Positions 40,601 to 51,100 of a DNA stretch of 64,000 nucleotides are shown in pieces. Positions within the stretch are counted from its first letter, which is position 1; each line of letters begins with the position of its first letter. Below the pieces are notes generated by a model, which did not search any database, was not told the DNA's origin, and saw only the letters and a list, made by a program, of their open reading frames with translations. The position numbers and the translations under genes are program-made. Source of the stretch: Psettodes erumei (Eukaryota > Chordata > Actinopteri > Pleuronectiformes > Psettodidae); NCBI GenBank assembly GCA_016785225.1, contig JAFBJZ010000951.1, positions 2,002,501-2,066,500 of the forward strand, written 5' to 3'.

Positions 40601-41616
40601 CTATGAGAAGATGGAAAGTTGTCACCTACAGAGATTTTGCTAATACACAAAGGTCTCTTTAATGTCTGCTTCTGTTAGGCCTTCATGGGCAATGTTGCAA
40701 ATCAGTCATCAGAACTGCACTGTGACAAAACTGGACTTGTAGGATTTTGTATCACTTCAAAACCTGATACTAAATAGTCAGGTGTGTATTTCAGTACATT
40801 TATGTCAATATACAATAGTACTGCAATAAAAATAAAAATAGCATTATTTAGCCTTATTGCACAACCCCCCAAATATACCCAATAGGATTTAATGTTGTGC
40901 CCTCAAACAAAAATACCCCTTAAGTTGATCACCAATGACATTTTTGAAACTCAGATTTTAAAACATGGTACATAGTGGCATCTCTTCCGTTTTAACTGAT
41001 CATCTTCAAACCCAAGTTATGTTGGATGTCCAGCTGTTACTCTGACAACCACACCATTTTTAGACAAATGCATTACCTCCAATCTTCAGGTAGGGCCTGT
41101 CTTGCTGCTAAGGATCAAGACACAACTGTGCCATATCGACATTTCACTTATATACTTACATGTGCTCTGTGGAGACCTGGTTGAGGCCATGGGCTAGCTG
41201 GGAGGCCAGATTCTCATCCCGACAGCCCAGTAGGCAGGTAACTTCCTCTGCGATCCTCCCATTGTATAAGAGGCTCTTAGTGGTAGTGGCCGGGAGAGGG
41301 GAAGGGAGGGGTAGCTGGTTCAACACTGAGATGAGAGAAGAGATGATGGGAAGAACAGTGGTGGGGAGGTGAATAAATACATGGCCGTGGAAAAGTAGAC
41401 AGAGGGTAGATAAGGCCAGAGAAAGGATATGCAATCCCGATGGCAAATTTATAGCTGTTAAGACTGAATATTTCAGCTTGGCATTTTACACTGGTAGAGG
41501 AGAGAGAAGAAAAACTGTGACAATGGGTCTAGAAGACAGCTGCGTTACTCACAGTCTGTTAAGCTAGCGATCCCAGCAAGAGTGGTGATGGGAACATGAG
41601 GCATATCCCCATTCAT
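20805..41616 (-). CDS. nipbl: Nipped-B-like cohesin loader (SCC2/delangin)
   Basis: With MAU2/SCC4 it loads cohesin onto chromatin and stimulates its ATPase in the nucleus. Exons 5' to 3': 41616-41553, 41325-41160, 40433-40333, 40223-40112, 39807-39644, 38012-37864, 36963-36873, 36560-36339, 36091-35834, 35724-34973, 33545-33332, 33232-33056, 32884-32711, 32524-32363, 32247-32141, 32034-31948, 31848-31617, 31279-31128, 31012-30932, 30815-30715, 30559-30430, 30327-30245, 29855-29723, 29281-29138, 28968-28882, 28481-28261, 28082-27980, 27873-27775, 27652-27506, 26777-26643, 26468-26370, 26246-26193, 26088-25980, 25765-25635, 25458-25318, 25220-25127, 24888-24734, 24450-24360, 24158-23985, 23911-23721, 23549-23442, 23266-23066, 22861-22715, 22630-22245, 22147-21973, 21464-21267, 21167-20805. 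The total is 7665 nt, giving 2554 aa (human 2804); the deficit is mainly in the tenth coding exon. The start MNGDMPHVPITTLAGIASLT matches human NIPBL. One intron uses a GC donor (24359). Teleosts keep two paralogues, nipbla and nipblb; I cannot say which this is. Confidence 0.97.
23001..23032. repeat. Possible Tc1/mariner-like terminal fragment in nipbl intron
   Basis: The sequence TACAGTGGGGGTCCAAAAGT and the bases after it resemble terminal sequences that recur in fish mariner-type elements. No partner terminus is visible in the 200-bp intron, so this would be a solo remnant. The family is assigned from memory only. Confidence 0.3.
23066..32034 (-). other. nipbl: nipbl HEAT-repeat hook region
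   Basis: From about residue 970 to 2230 the protein is the helical HEAT-repeat array that forms the hook binding SMC and kleisin subunits. It is spread over 28 short exons whose sequence is close to human almost throughout. Landmarks are WRDLIMERVTKSADACLTAL, TPFFVENVSELQLCAIKLVT, GTVAARLRKDAV, VRYLASMRPFAQSFDIYLTQ, QRGVHGRLMDNSTSVREAAV, IKYGMTV, VRHFALNVIALTLNQGLIHP and CSHLFTMIRGNRQHRRAFLI. No disruption is seen. The domain assignment rests on the known SCC2/NIPBL fold. Confidence 0.9.
26519..26539. repeat. nipbl: Poly-T tract in nipbl intron
   Basis: An almost pure run of about 20 T in the intron between the exons ending at 26643 and starting at 26468. It is poly-A in the transcript sense. 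It could be slippage-derived or the tail of a retroposed fragment; nothing recognisable precedes it. Confidence 0.7.
33715..34725. mobile_element. About 1-kb MITE-like element with degenerate terminal inverted repeats
   Basis: The left end CTTAAAGGAACACTCAGCCG (33715-33734) and the complement of the right end (34725 inward: CTTTAAAGAAATGCTCCACT) match with gaps. CAGTATCATG is also shared further inside on both arms. No transposase coding is visible, so the element would be non-autonomous. It fills most of the nipbl intron 33546-34972. A TTAA-like word is present at both edges, but a clear target-site duplication could not be fixed, so the superfamily is left open. Confidence 0.5.
34973..35724 (-). 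other. nipbl: nipbl large disordered exon (tenth coding exon)
   Basis: This 752-nt exon encodes about 250 residues (443-693). It opens with KPLKKRKQDS as in human and ends with a conserved block containing LLGGHSGALKNFQIPK. Between them lie a G/P-rich stretch, MVSIDLQQAGR, and a long Arg/Asp/Ser/Glu-rich low-complexity region with repeated RDRD, SDRDR and RRSP words. The human counterpart (exon 10, about 1.6 kb) is roughly twice as long and rich in RPETPKQK repeats, which are absent here. The segment is expected to be unstructured. Confidence 0.85.
40333..41616 (-). other. nipbl: nipbl N-terminal MAU2/SCC4-binding exons
   Basis: The first three coding exons encode residues 1-110. They include MNGDMPHVPITTL, NQLPLPSPLPATTTKSLLYN and IELKDNLGSDEPEGD, near-identical in pattern to human NIPBL. 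This part is known to be wrapped by the TPR protein MAU2. The ATG at 41616 lies 1 nt after a 3' splice site, so the 5' UTR is spliced from a remote first exon. Confidence 0.9.
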
Positions 41617-44600
41617 GCTGAAGGTGAGGGTGGGGGAGTGTGTTGATACACAGGTAGATCAGGGGGTCAATGGACGACACCCGTCCTCACATCTCCTGAC
41701 ACCTAGGTGGAAGGGAGGTTGGAAAGGGAGATGGAAAAAGTATGAGGGATGAATGGGAGAGGGGTTACGAAAGAGGGCAAGAGATAAAGATGTAAAAAAA
41801 GAGTAAAAGAGGCAGATAAAAGGGGGACAGGAGGAAGAAATAAAGTAATCAACATTAATCAGGAACATCCAATACATTGTGAAAGATGACATTTGCTACT
41901 GCATATGTAGACTGCTATTTCTTCTAAAGCTGAACTTGTGTCTTGTAAAGAGGAATGGTGCCTACTGCTTCATCTGTAAATCACAAATAAATGTATCTTA
42001 TTAGATCTTGTCAATCAAAATAAATAGCTATGGTCTATACTTTCTATTTAAGCATGACCTTGCCCCTTTCACGCCTATATATATATATATAATATACCAT
42101 TATTCATTAGCAGTATTTTATTTGTGTGTGTGTGTGTTTTTGTTACTGATCCTTAAGGGGGGGGTTCTCAGTTCTCTCTGCATATGATACATGGACAAAG
42201 GTTCAGGCACATCATGCCACCACCTGCATGAGTGCAGTGTTATGAAACACTCAACAGAAACAAATGCACATGACTGAATCTATGCCTTATGTTTAAAGAG
42301 CACGGTCACTGTTAGACCATCCTACTGCTGAATCCTCCTGTGTTATCATACTGGTACAAACCATAAGCAGCAACAAATCAACCATGAATTATCTGAGACA
42401 AATGTGTGCATAATTAAATCTTTAAATGCATATGATTTATGTTACAACTTGAAGAGTAGTCATAGATTACTAGAGAATTAATTAATAGAGTCATAGTTCA
42501 ATCTCATACTAACTGAAGCTCATTGTGAGTCATTTAAATGTCATGTCGGATTACTTATTTACCCTAATCGCAGATATGCAATACACATACAGTAGATCTT
42601 GGTCTCTACCATAATAATGGAAACTGATGCATTCTCTGCATGGAAAATATACTATCACACAGTTGTAAACAAAACATAGTATGAACGTTACTGAAAGTTT
42701 ATCTTATTGGGTTAAAAGGAAAAAAAGTTTACACTCACATATCACACTGCCACCAGTATTGAAATGTTTTGAATAATACACAGACCCAGCAATAATGTAC
42801 TCCAGTGAAAAAGCCTTGATATTCTGTCTGCCCTGGTAATACAGTAGGTACTATACCATGTGTGAGTATATACAAACAATCTTCTATTTTCTCTCCAATT
42901 CTTCTTGGACTTAATTTAATGCTAGTGCTATCATAGAAGCCCATTCCCATGCATTACTTTCAAACCAGTGGACTCTTAGAATACAGCTTATTATGATAGA
43001 TCCACACAAATTAGGGCTCTGTACTGCACTTTACCTGTATTAAATCCCTTTGTTTATTAGATGTCCTTGACCTCAAGGAGGAAGGTAAAGGTGGTCAAAG
43101 AAAAACAGAGGGAGTCAGCTGCAATTCTCAGAATATCTAAAGACAGCCTACACTTTACAGACGAACCCAGCCACGACAACGAGCCGAAAATGCAGCTCAC
43201 TTTTTGCTCTCTAAGGCACAAGATTAAAATAAGTGTTAACATGTTATCAACATCAAAATTACATGTTGATTACACGCACTAGCCTCATCTAAACATGTTA
43301 TCAATGTTCTCCTTTATCTCAACTATTATTAATAGTAACAAGTCAGTAAAATGAATGATGATTTGACCAATACCTTTTTGAAGAATTCTGTGCAGTCTCG
43401 GGTGGACTCACTGACATTTCAGATAAAAAGTCCTACTCCTTCAATCTGTCAAAAGAGAACATGGCTCGACATCAGACATGGTGACATAAAGCTGCATTTC
43501 ATTCTTCTTTGGGGCAACTTCAGAAGAAGATGAGTCTGCATGAGTTGGAAAAGAATAAGACACTAACCCAAAACAGCAAAATCCCAGAAAGAGCATCACA
43601 ATATTTACTGTCACACATGCATTTCATATTTGCAATGGATGTCATTACTGCTGCACATTCTTCAAACCAAGAATGCAAAAGCATGTAGCACTGCTGACCT
43701 TATGTGAAATCCTTTTTCATGAATTGTAACAAAACGCAACAACTTTTTCGGCAGCTTCTACCTATTACTGGAGCCACGTAAATCTGTAAACACAATGTTG
43801 CAACCAGACGTGCAAAGCCGATCATTGAGGCCAAACAGTGTATACGCGTAACAGATTCTGCACGTCATAACCGTAACAGTGGATCAACAGATGGATGCTG
43901 TAAACATCACATTAGCTAGCTGTAGTGTTAGCATGCACAATCTATGTGGTCTCCCTCAGTGCGCAGAGGCTTGGCTGACAGCTGTGAGACTGACAAGCAG
44001 GAGGCAGCACAAAGGAACAGATGCACTGTGATGGTGGCGGCAGTAGTGGGGGGCTGCATCCTCCAGTAGCCAACAACCACCGTACGCATTCTGCAAGCTG
44101 GTAACTGCAGGAAGACACCAAACTGTATTTGTTCTGGTCGAGATTTTTTATCTGCGACCCAAAACTAGCAACATTAACATGTCAACCAAACTCCGATAGT
44201 GGAGTAACTATAGCTGAGGTACCCTGAGTTCAGTCAAAACATTTCAAAACAGGATAGCAACCAAAACCAACATTAGCTCTGCCAGAGACTCCAGCAAAAC
44301 AGACCAGGACGTCAGGACTCAAGCAACTAAAATTATTATCCAACAATTACTTAACGTGTAACAGCCGTAGGCATTCATTTAACTGTTTATCTTAGTTAGC
44401 TGAACTGCCAGTTGCAGCCCGCTACTTACGAACAAAACAACCAACGATACATTGCCAAGAAGTTGACTGCCTGGATCTTTCGAGCTAACCGCGAAGCTAG
44501 TGTTACCATTTACGATAGCAGCTAAGATCACTAACGCTAGCTGCCGAACCTTCGCTAACAACAATAGTCGTGTTTTAATAGCTAGCTAGTTATGCTAACT

Positions 44601-45021
44601 AGCTGTAACTGTTGTTAGTTAGCTTCTAACGCTACTCCCCCTTTCAAATAAAGGGGGCGATATAAATAAAACAAGGAAGAGCTGGTCGGTGTTAATATAT
44701 GCTAGCCGATTTCACTCGAGCTCGCAAAGGGGCGACGGGTTTGATTGAGTCGATGTAAAGCCAACGGCACGGATTCTAATGCCGTGGCAACGGCCCAATC
44801 CTCGGGCTCGACAAATGACATCCAGTTGAGGCCGTGCGCCTAAGCAGAGCAAAAACACACCTAGCTAGCTTGGCTGGCTAGTTCGCTAGCTTCCGTTACC
44901 TCCCGGTCAACGATTAACGACGCCGTAGGTGGTCTTGCAGTAGAGCATTTATTAATGTAATATGCAATAATCGCAATTAATAAAGTTTCGTTTATAAAGA
45001 TAGATGTGTAATTATATTTAC
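41617..45021 (-). other. nipbl: nipbl first intron, no coding sequence seen
   Basis: This 3.4-kb intron separates the noncoding first exon from the ATG-bearing exon. It is AT-rich with a short GT repeat at 42123-42137 and a purine-rich stretch at about 41690-41840. The end nearest the promoter (43900-45000) has many GCTAGC and GTTAGC words. I see no exon-like open frame with good splice signals. Confidence 0.6.
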
Positions 45022-45180
45022 CTTCGGATGTTGCGTGCAAAGGGAGGGGAATGTTTTAGCTTGGTTTGTGTCCGTGTCCGTATCTCTAGCTCCCCCTTTC
45101 TTCTCTCTCGCAGCTCCTCCAGAAGGAACTCGACTGGCTTGCCAGCTAGCTAGTGAGCTAGCTTGCTAGCTATCAACAAT
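44515..45180. repeat. GCTAGC/CTAGCTAG motif cluster around nipbl promoter
   Basis: Repeated overlapping GCTAGC, AGCTAGCTAG and GCTAACTAGC words occur near 44535, 44580-44605, 44700, 44861-44895 and 45139-45175. They flank the probable first exon. The words are palindromic and irregularly spaced, so this is not a simple tandem array. Confidence 0.6.
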
Positions 45181-45450
45181 AATCCGGGTCGGACTGATTC
45201 GTTCGTCTTCCGTCACTCAAGGGTGAATGTTTCAGCGTACATTCATGGGGAAACATTCGTTCTTCGGAGTTTCAGTCGGTCTGCGCCGACATAAACAACG
45301 AGTGCAGCCAATTTCGACAGTAAATGAGAAATATGACGATTGTTGCGATCATCAAGAGGCTCTCCTCTCGTAGAACAAAATGCCGACCGGAAGTTCTGCC
45401 GTCTGACTGACCAAAGATCTCAGGAGTGACTCCCTCCATCGGCGCCAAAC
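45022..45450 (-). promoter_or_regulatory. nipbl: nipbl noncoding first exon and promoter
   Basis: A 5' splice site GTAAAT (45021-45016, minus strand) follows CGCAACATCCGAAG and is the best candidate for the end of a noncoding first exon. Upstream DNA is CpG-richer than the surroundings and carries TTTGGCGC (45449-45442 on the minus strand), a match to the E2F site. No TATA box is evident. The extent of the exon and the transcription start are inferred, not seen. Confidence 0.45.
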
Positions 45451-46404
45451 AAAATGCCATGCAACGTTTCGTGTTTGTGCCGCTGGAGTGCGCTGTGAGA
45501 CAAGTTTGTCCTCTCTTGCTCATCTCGACAGTCAAATGTAAATTATGCTTTAGGTAAAGCCACAGATTATACAAACATATAAACAGAGCTCAATTCTTTC
45601 TGGTGAAGGAACAGGCTATTTTCCTTGATGTTTACACATGTATACACAAAAACATGGTTAAAGTGAAAAAATACATTTATTACAAAAAATCTTTTAAAAA
45701 ACAAAACATGAAAATAAATTCATTCTCTGTTTTCTGCTGTTTGTGTTGTGGTGGAAGAAGCAATTGAAATCCTTTACTTAAGTAATGTTTTAAAACTGCT
45801 ATTTAAAGAACCCAACTGCAAATAAGCGTCTTGTATTAATGAAAACATATAAATGCACTAAATTAAAAGTACTCATCTTAATCCGTCCAGTGCGGAAGGG
45901 GCATAATGACTGTTCAGGTTTATAGCAGAGGTAAAAAAAAAATAGGTGCCAGATATAAAAATTACTGTTCTCAGGCAGTTTAAAGCCAGGTGAATGAGAT
46001 CAGAACAGAACCTGAAGGTGTAAGCATTGGCATTTGTTGGGCATACTGAGTAAAAGTTCAACAGCCTGAAGGAAGCTGGCCTGTAGATAAGGCTTCCTGG
46101 TTTGAAGTATCTATTTCAGCACAAACATATCAAGGTTGGTGGAGAAAACTGAGAATTGTCCTGCCTGTAAGTACAACTGATAAGTTTACCTCAAGCAAAA
46201 TACTGCCTCCATCTAAATTTACTGAACATTTAATAACGACATAAAACATGAATTATATTCCCTACATTTACTAAAGCCTCTAACATACACACATCATCTG
46301 TCAAATCTGTCCTAGAGGCTTAGCTTTGAATTCACAAATTACATATTTGGCTTTTCAGATGTTCATAATAAAAGCATAAGCACACAACCACTGATTTCTA
46401 TTGT
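45451..46404. other. Intergenic spacer between slc1a3 and nipbl
   Basis: About 1 kb separates the likely slc1a3 cleavage site from the nipbl promoter. It is AT-rich, with an additional minus-strand AATAAA at 45681-45676 that could extend the slc1a3 transcript. No open frame of note. Confidence 0.5.
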
Positions 46405-48126
46405 TTTATTTTAAAATCCATGCAAGATAAAACTACAGCTATTTGGTCATGTGTGTAGTTTAATGTGAATTCATGAGAGAAACAGTCATCAACAGAGATG
46501 CCAGCAGCTGTAAACAAAGGTACTATTCCATTTCCTCAAGTACAAAGAAGAAAACATTTGGTCCTTTAAATCATCCAGTTGTACATTTGTAAAGGGAACT
46601 ATAGGGATTATTAGTTTGATCATTAGGATTGATTAGAGCATGGTTACAGTTTCTTTACATACGCAGTCCTCAAGTAACCTTTGACAATTTAAATCTACAA
46701 TTAATGTACACTTTTATCTACATTTGTCTATACAAGTACAGTATATTCAGAAGTGTCTCCTATACAAAGCAAATTCTATGTAAATGTTACATTTGTTATA
46801 CATACTGAATTACTTCAAATACAAAACAGCATTTACAAATTCAAGCTAGCTAAAATGGTGAAATGAATTCAAACGAAATGAGCATTAGATTTGATTATCT
46901 ACGGGGGAGCAGAACTGAGTATAGTTAAGACTTGAATAGAGTCAACATTTGCAAATTATATGTCTCACTTTATGATTACCATTTTACAATCTTAAAATAG
47001 ACCAAACATATGGTATGTGAATGCTTCGACCAAATCTTATTTAGTTCAATGCCCTTGTTGGAGGGCCAAGGTAAGGAACTGACTCACAATCATTAGAATT
47101 CATTAGAAATACAATCAACACTATCTTCCTTTTGAAACAGTACTGCATTATTGTGCAGGTTAGTGATTTGTTTTGGCATGGGTGGGTATGATTTAATAAA
47201 ATTTTACAGAAATTTGTATGATATTTTTGGTGCTTGTTTTGGTTGAAATGTAATGCTTGAAATTTCTAATTTGATGACAGTTTAAATTCTAAGCACAGCA
47301 AATTTACAGGTAAAAAAAATGGCTCAGTAATTTTGGTTCATCAGTGTGTGATTGTAGTGAGATAAGTGTGTGTACCATAAAACAAGGCTAATAGCATCTA
47401 ATGGTTTGGGCAGTTAGTAGACAAAAGCATGTGACATCATTCATCCAGTTGAGGTTTATACATGAAAATATAGGAAGTAAAGTCACTAATGTCTGTACAG
47501 AGGTTTGTAAATTGACAGCCCTTTCCCCCAAACAATGTTGGCTTGGTCACTCCAGTGTATGTGAATGATATCCAACACTTTTTACATCAGTCTTCAGATA
47601 GTTTACTACAATTTCACTTACATATTTCACACCACTCAAACAAAAGAAAAGCAACAACTGTAAAGCCACAAGACGTTTGTGCAAGTATGGGCTGTAATCT
47701 GCCGCATCGTCACGACTCACAGCGATACTGTCCTCTAGTGGGTGAGATTAGTCATCACAGTTCTGAGAGAATTTGGATGTGGTATGCAGGTCATGTACCA
47801 CCAGGCTCTAGAGTAGTTCATATTTAATAGTAAACAGCTGCCACCATATCGCAGATACATGTAGTACTCTTAGGAGGCATCATAGCACAACCCTTACAAA
47901 AACAATGCAACAGCAAACCATTTCAAGTCTGCAGTGTGTCAGGGAAGCCCACAACAGACCTCCCACCTTAGTGGAGCTCACTTGGTTAAAATATATCCTA
48001 GCTGTAAATCAGTTTAATTCGAACACTCCAATAATGTGAGAAGGAGGTTTTCAAATTTAGAGTTATTTGAGAATGTGGTTCAATGCAGTTCAATTGTTTT
48101 GCAACCTCTGACAAAAGGTTGGACCC
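46405..48126 (-). other. slc1a3: slc1a3 3' UTR with poly(A) signal
   Basis: About 1.7 kb of AT-rich noncoding sequence follows the slc1a3 stop codon on the minus strand. It ends at AATAAA (46410-46405), followed about 15 nt later by a GU-rich element (complement of 46381-46395, CAGTGGTTGTGTGC). This is the best-formed 3' end in the interval. Confidence 0.6.
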
Positions 48127-51100
48127 CTACATCTTGGTCTCGCTGTCAGGAGGCCTCTCGTTCTCATACTCATTCTCCTGGCAGATGAGCTGGTATGGCT
48201 TCTTGTCTGCCTCCTCCACCACTGAGTTGCCCACCTCGGGGTCTTTTTTCTCCAACTCATGGCGAGACAGGTGTTCCACTATACCTGCGCCAATAGAGTC
48301 TCCAAGGACATTAGTGGTGGTGCGCAGTCGATCCCTGCAGGAAATACGGGGAACAGGTGAGAACAGGAGGTAAGAGAAGACAAGATACAATAATATGAAA
48401 TCAGAAGAAAACAAGACAAGAGGACAAAACAAGAGAAGGAAGACAAGTTTGGACAAAATAGGAGAAGAAACAAAAAGGACAACATGAGAAGCGAAGACAT
48501 AAGAAGACAAGACAAAACAGGAGACAAGAAGATAAGACAGAACAAGGGACAAGGAAACAAAACAGGACAAGAGAAGACAGCACAAGACAAACAATAAAAG
48601 AGAAGACAAAACGAGACCACACAAGACAAAACAAGGGAATACGTGGGAAATACATTAAAAAAGAGGACAACTACAAAAGACAAGAGTATGACATTTTTTT
48701 AAAACTAAGGTAATGCAAATTCAGTTAATGCTGTATTTGTAAATGTCTGTACATAAAAGAAATATCATCAGAAAACTGGAGGCGTAGTCTTTTATCACTC
48801 AAGGCAATCTTCAAACCATATGAAAAACAGCCAGTGGCAAGGAGGAAGTGGGGCTTTGCACTAGGATTGGATATTGACTGAATAAAAACCAGATGGATTG
48901 ACAGACATGGAAATGTAAAGGGAGTGTCTTTAAGAGCTGATCCGTAATCCACTCAACAGCGTAGATTATGGAACAGCTGGAAATGCTACAGCTCATAACT
49001 AGAGATACCCCAGCAAAAAAAAAATTTTTCCCTTTTTTTCCCATTTAAAATGCATTTTTCTGAGATGTCATATAGTCGATACTTACAGGAACCAATCAAC
49101 GGCAATGATGAGTGTGATATCATCAGTGGGCAGGCCTACAGATGTTAGCACTATCACCATGGTAACCAGTCCTGCCTGTGGTATTCCAGCAGCTCCAATA
49201 CTGGCTGCTGTGGCTGTGATACTGATGGGGAAAAGTTCAAATAAATAAACAAGCAAACGAAAGAATAAATACATAAATTCAAATGGAGGGAAATGTGACG
49301 GTATTTGAATTTTGCAATAAAAATCACTCATTACGGTGTAACTGAAAAAAGACATGTCCCTGGTTTGACAAGTCAATTATGTGGGGGTTACAGCATTGAA
49401 TAGAATCACTTAAATTCAGTCCCTTGGCTGCATTGCTATCCCTCCTCTGTCCCTAGTCTGACTGGGACAGATGGACTGGTGGTTAGAAAGGTATTTACAA
49501 AGCTGGAACCTGTGGTTTTGAGGCTTGGAGATATTTCACTTGGGTTAAGTAGTATTTCTTGCCATACTGAAAAACAAAAATAATAGAAATATTCTCCAAG
49601 GAAATCCAAAAGCTTTCAGAGCAGGCAAGGTTTAACTGAATCACATCCTTTCAGAAATCATGCTGAATTAGATCTTAACACAATAGTGATACAAACTGTT
49701 GAATGTTTGTCATTATTAATACATGTTTAAAGAGCAAAACTTGGAATGTGAATGTTTTGTTCATCACATACCTGATGGTGAGGATTTGTCCAAAGTTAAG
49801 GTCAAGGTCATTGACCTGAGCGATGAAGATGGCTGCCAAGGCTTCATAGAGAGCTGTGCCATCCATGTTTATTGTGGCACCAACGGGGAGCACGAAACGG
49901 GTTACCCGCTTGTCCACTTTGTTGTTCTCCTCTAGGCATTTAAAAGTGATGGGCAGAGTGGCAGAACTGCGATAGGACAGAGGGAGAAGGAGGATGACGG
50001 GCAAAGAAGGAGCAAGAGTGAGAAACAAAATCCAAATTTTCATGTAGAATCTACAGGAAACTGCTGAATTGCTGTTATTGCTTTAATGCGGACAAGTCAG
50101 TTAGGGTAAGCAAATATAAATCATGCTTATCAAGCCTGGTCATCTGGGGCAGTCACCGTATACCAGTGGCTAATATCATTCAGTAAGCAAAAATGATTGA
50201 ATCAAAAAATTTTGATGAAAATAAATAATTACTGGAACATTATTACAACACTTCTTACCACAGTCCGTTGGTTTGCAGTTTGCTGGTCATTATAATTCAA
50301 ACTTCTTTCCAGTATGTGAAAGTTTGAACTGGCCTGAATTTGTCACATACCTGGATGATGTCCCTAGGGCAGTTATGAGTGCCTGCAGCAGCCCTGCAAT
50401 GAAAGCAAAGGGGTTCTTCCTGGTGATGATGAAGTAGAGCGTTGGCAGGACTATGATTGCGTGGATGAGCAGCCCACAAATGACAGTCACCGTGTACATT
50501 CCCAGCTGGCCACCCATGGCTGAAATGTCATCCATCTCTACGATCTTTCCAGCAATCAGGAACAAGATACCAATAGGGGCATACCTGGGGATCAATGGAT
50601 GTTATTTTGAATTTATGCACTTTATCCAATAATAATAATAGTGCTGATAATTCAACATTATTTCTATTCACCCACCCATCCATCAGTGCTTACCACATGA
50701 TTATGGCAACCAGCCTCATGATGGCCTCATTGAGACAATCAAAGAAATCCTTGAGGGGTTGTCCCTGTTCCCTCATGTTGCCGATGATCAGACCAAAGCA
50801 CATGGAGAACACCACAAGGCCAAGAGCATTGATCCCATTAACCGACCCTGGCACTGGAATCATCTCCTCTCGGGCTATCTGCTGGCTACCATTGAGTGTG
50901 AATATAGTGTCATTCACCATCAGCTTCACTTGGACTACTCTCTTGGCATACTGTGTCTTGAACTAGATTTTAAATCAGAAAGAGGATGGGTTAAATAGCC
51001 ATTAATCACTGAAGACATACATAGTTTTATAAATACTTTTATTCAAGGAAAGATTTTAGAGGGTCGTGGAAGATTGCAGCAAAATTATTTAGTTTGTAGA

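Noticed and set aside
48127..48683. Long minus-strand open frames running from the slc1a3 last exon into the intron
   Set aside because: The part above 48334 is polypurine repeat read in reverse (Leu/Ser/Phe-rich); the true exon begins at the CTGCAG acceptor, where homology to EAAT1 starts.
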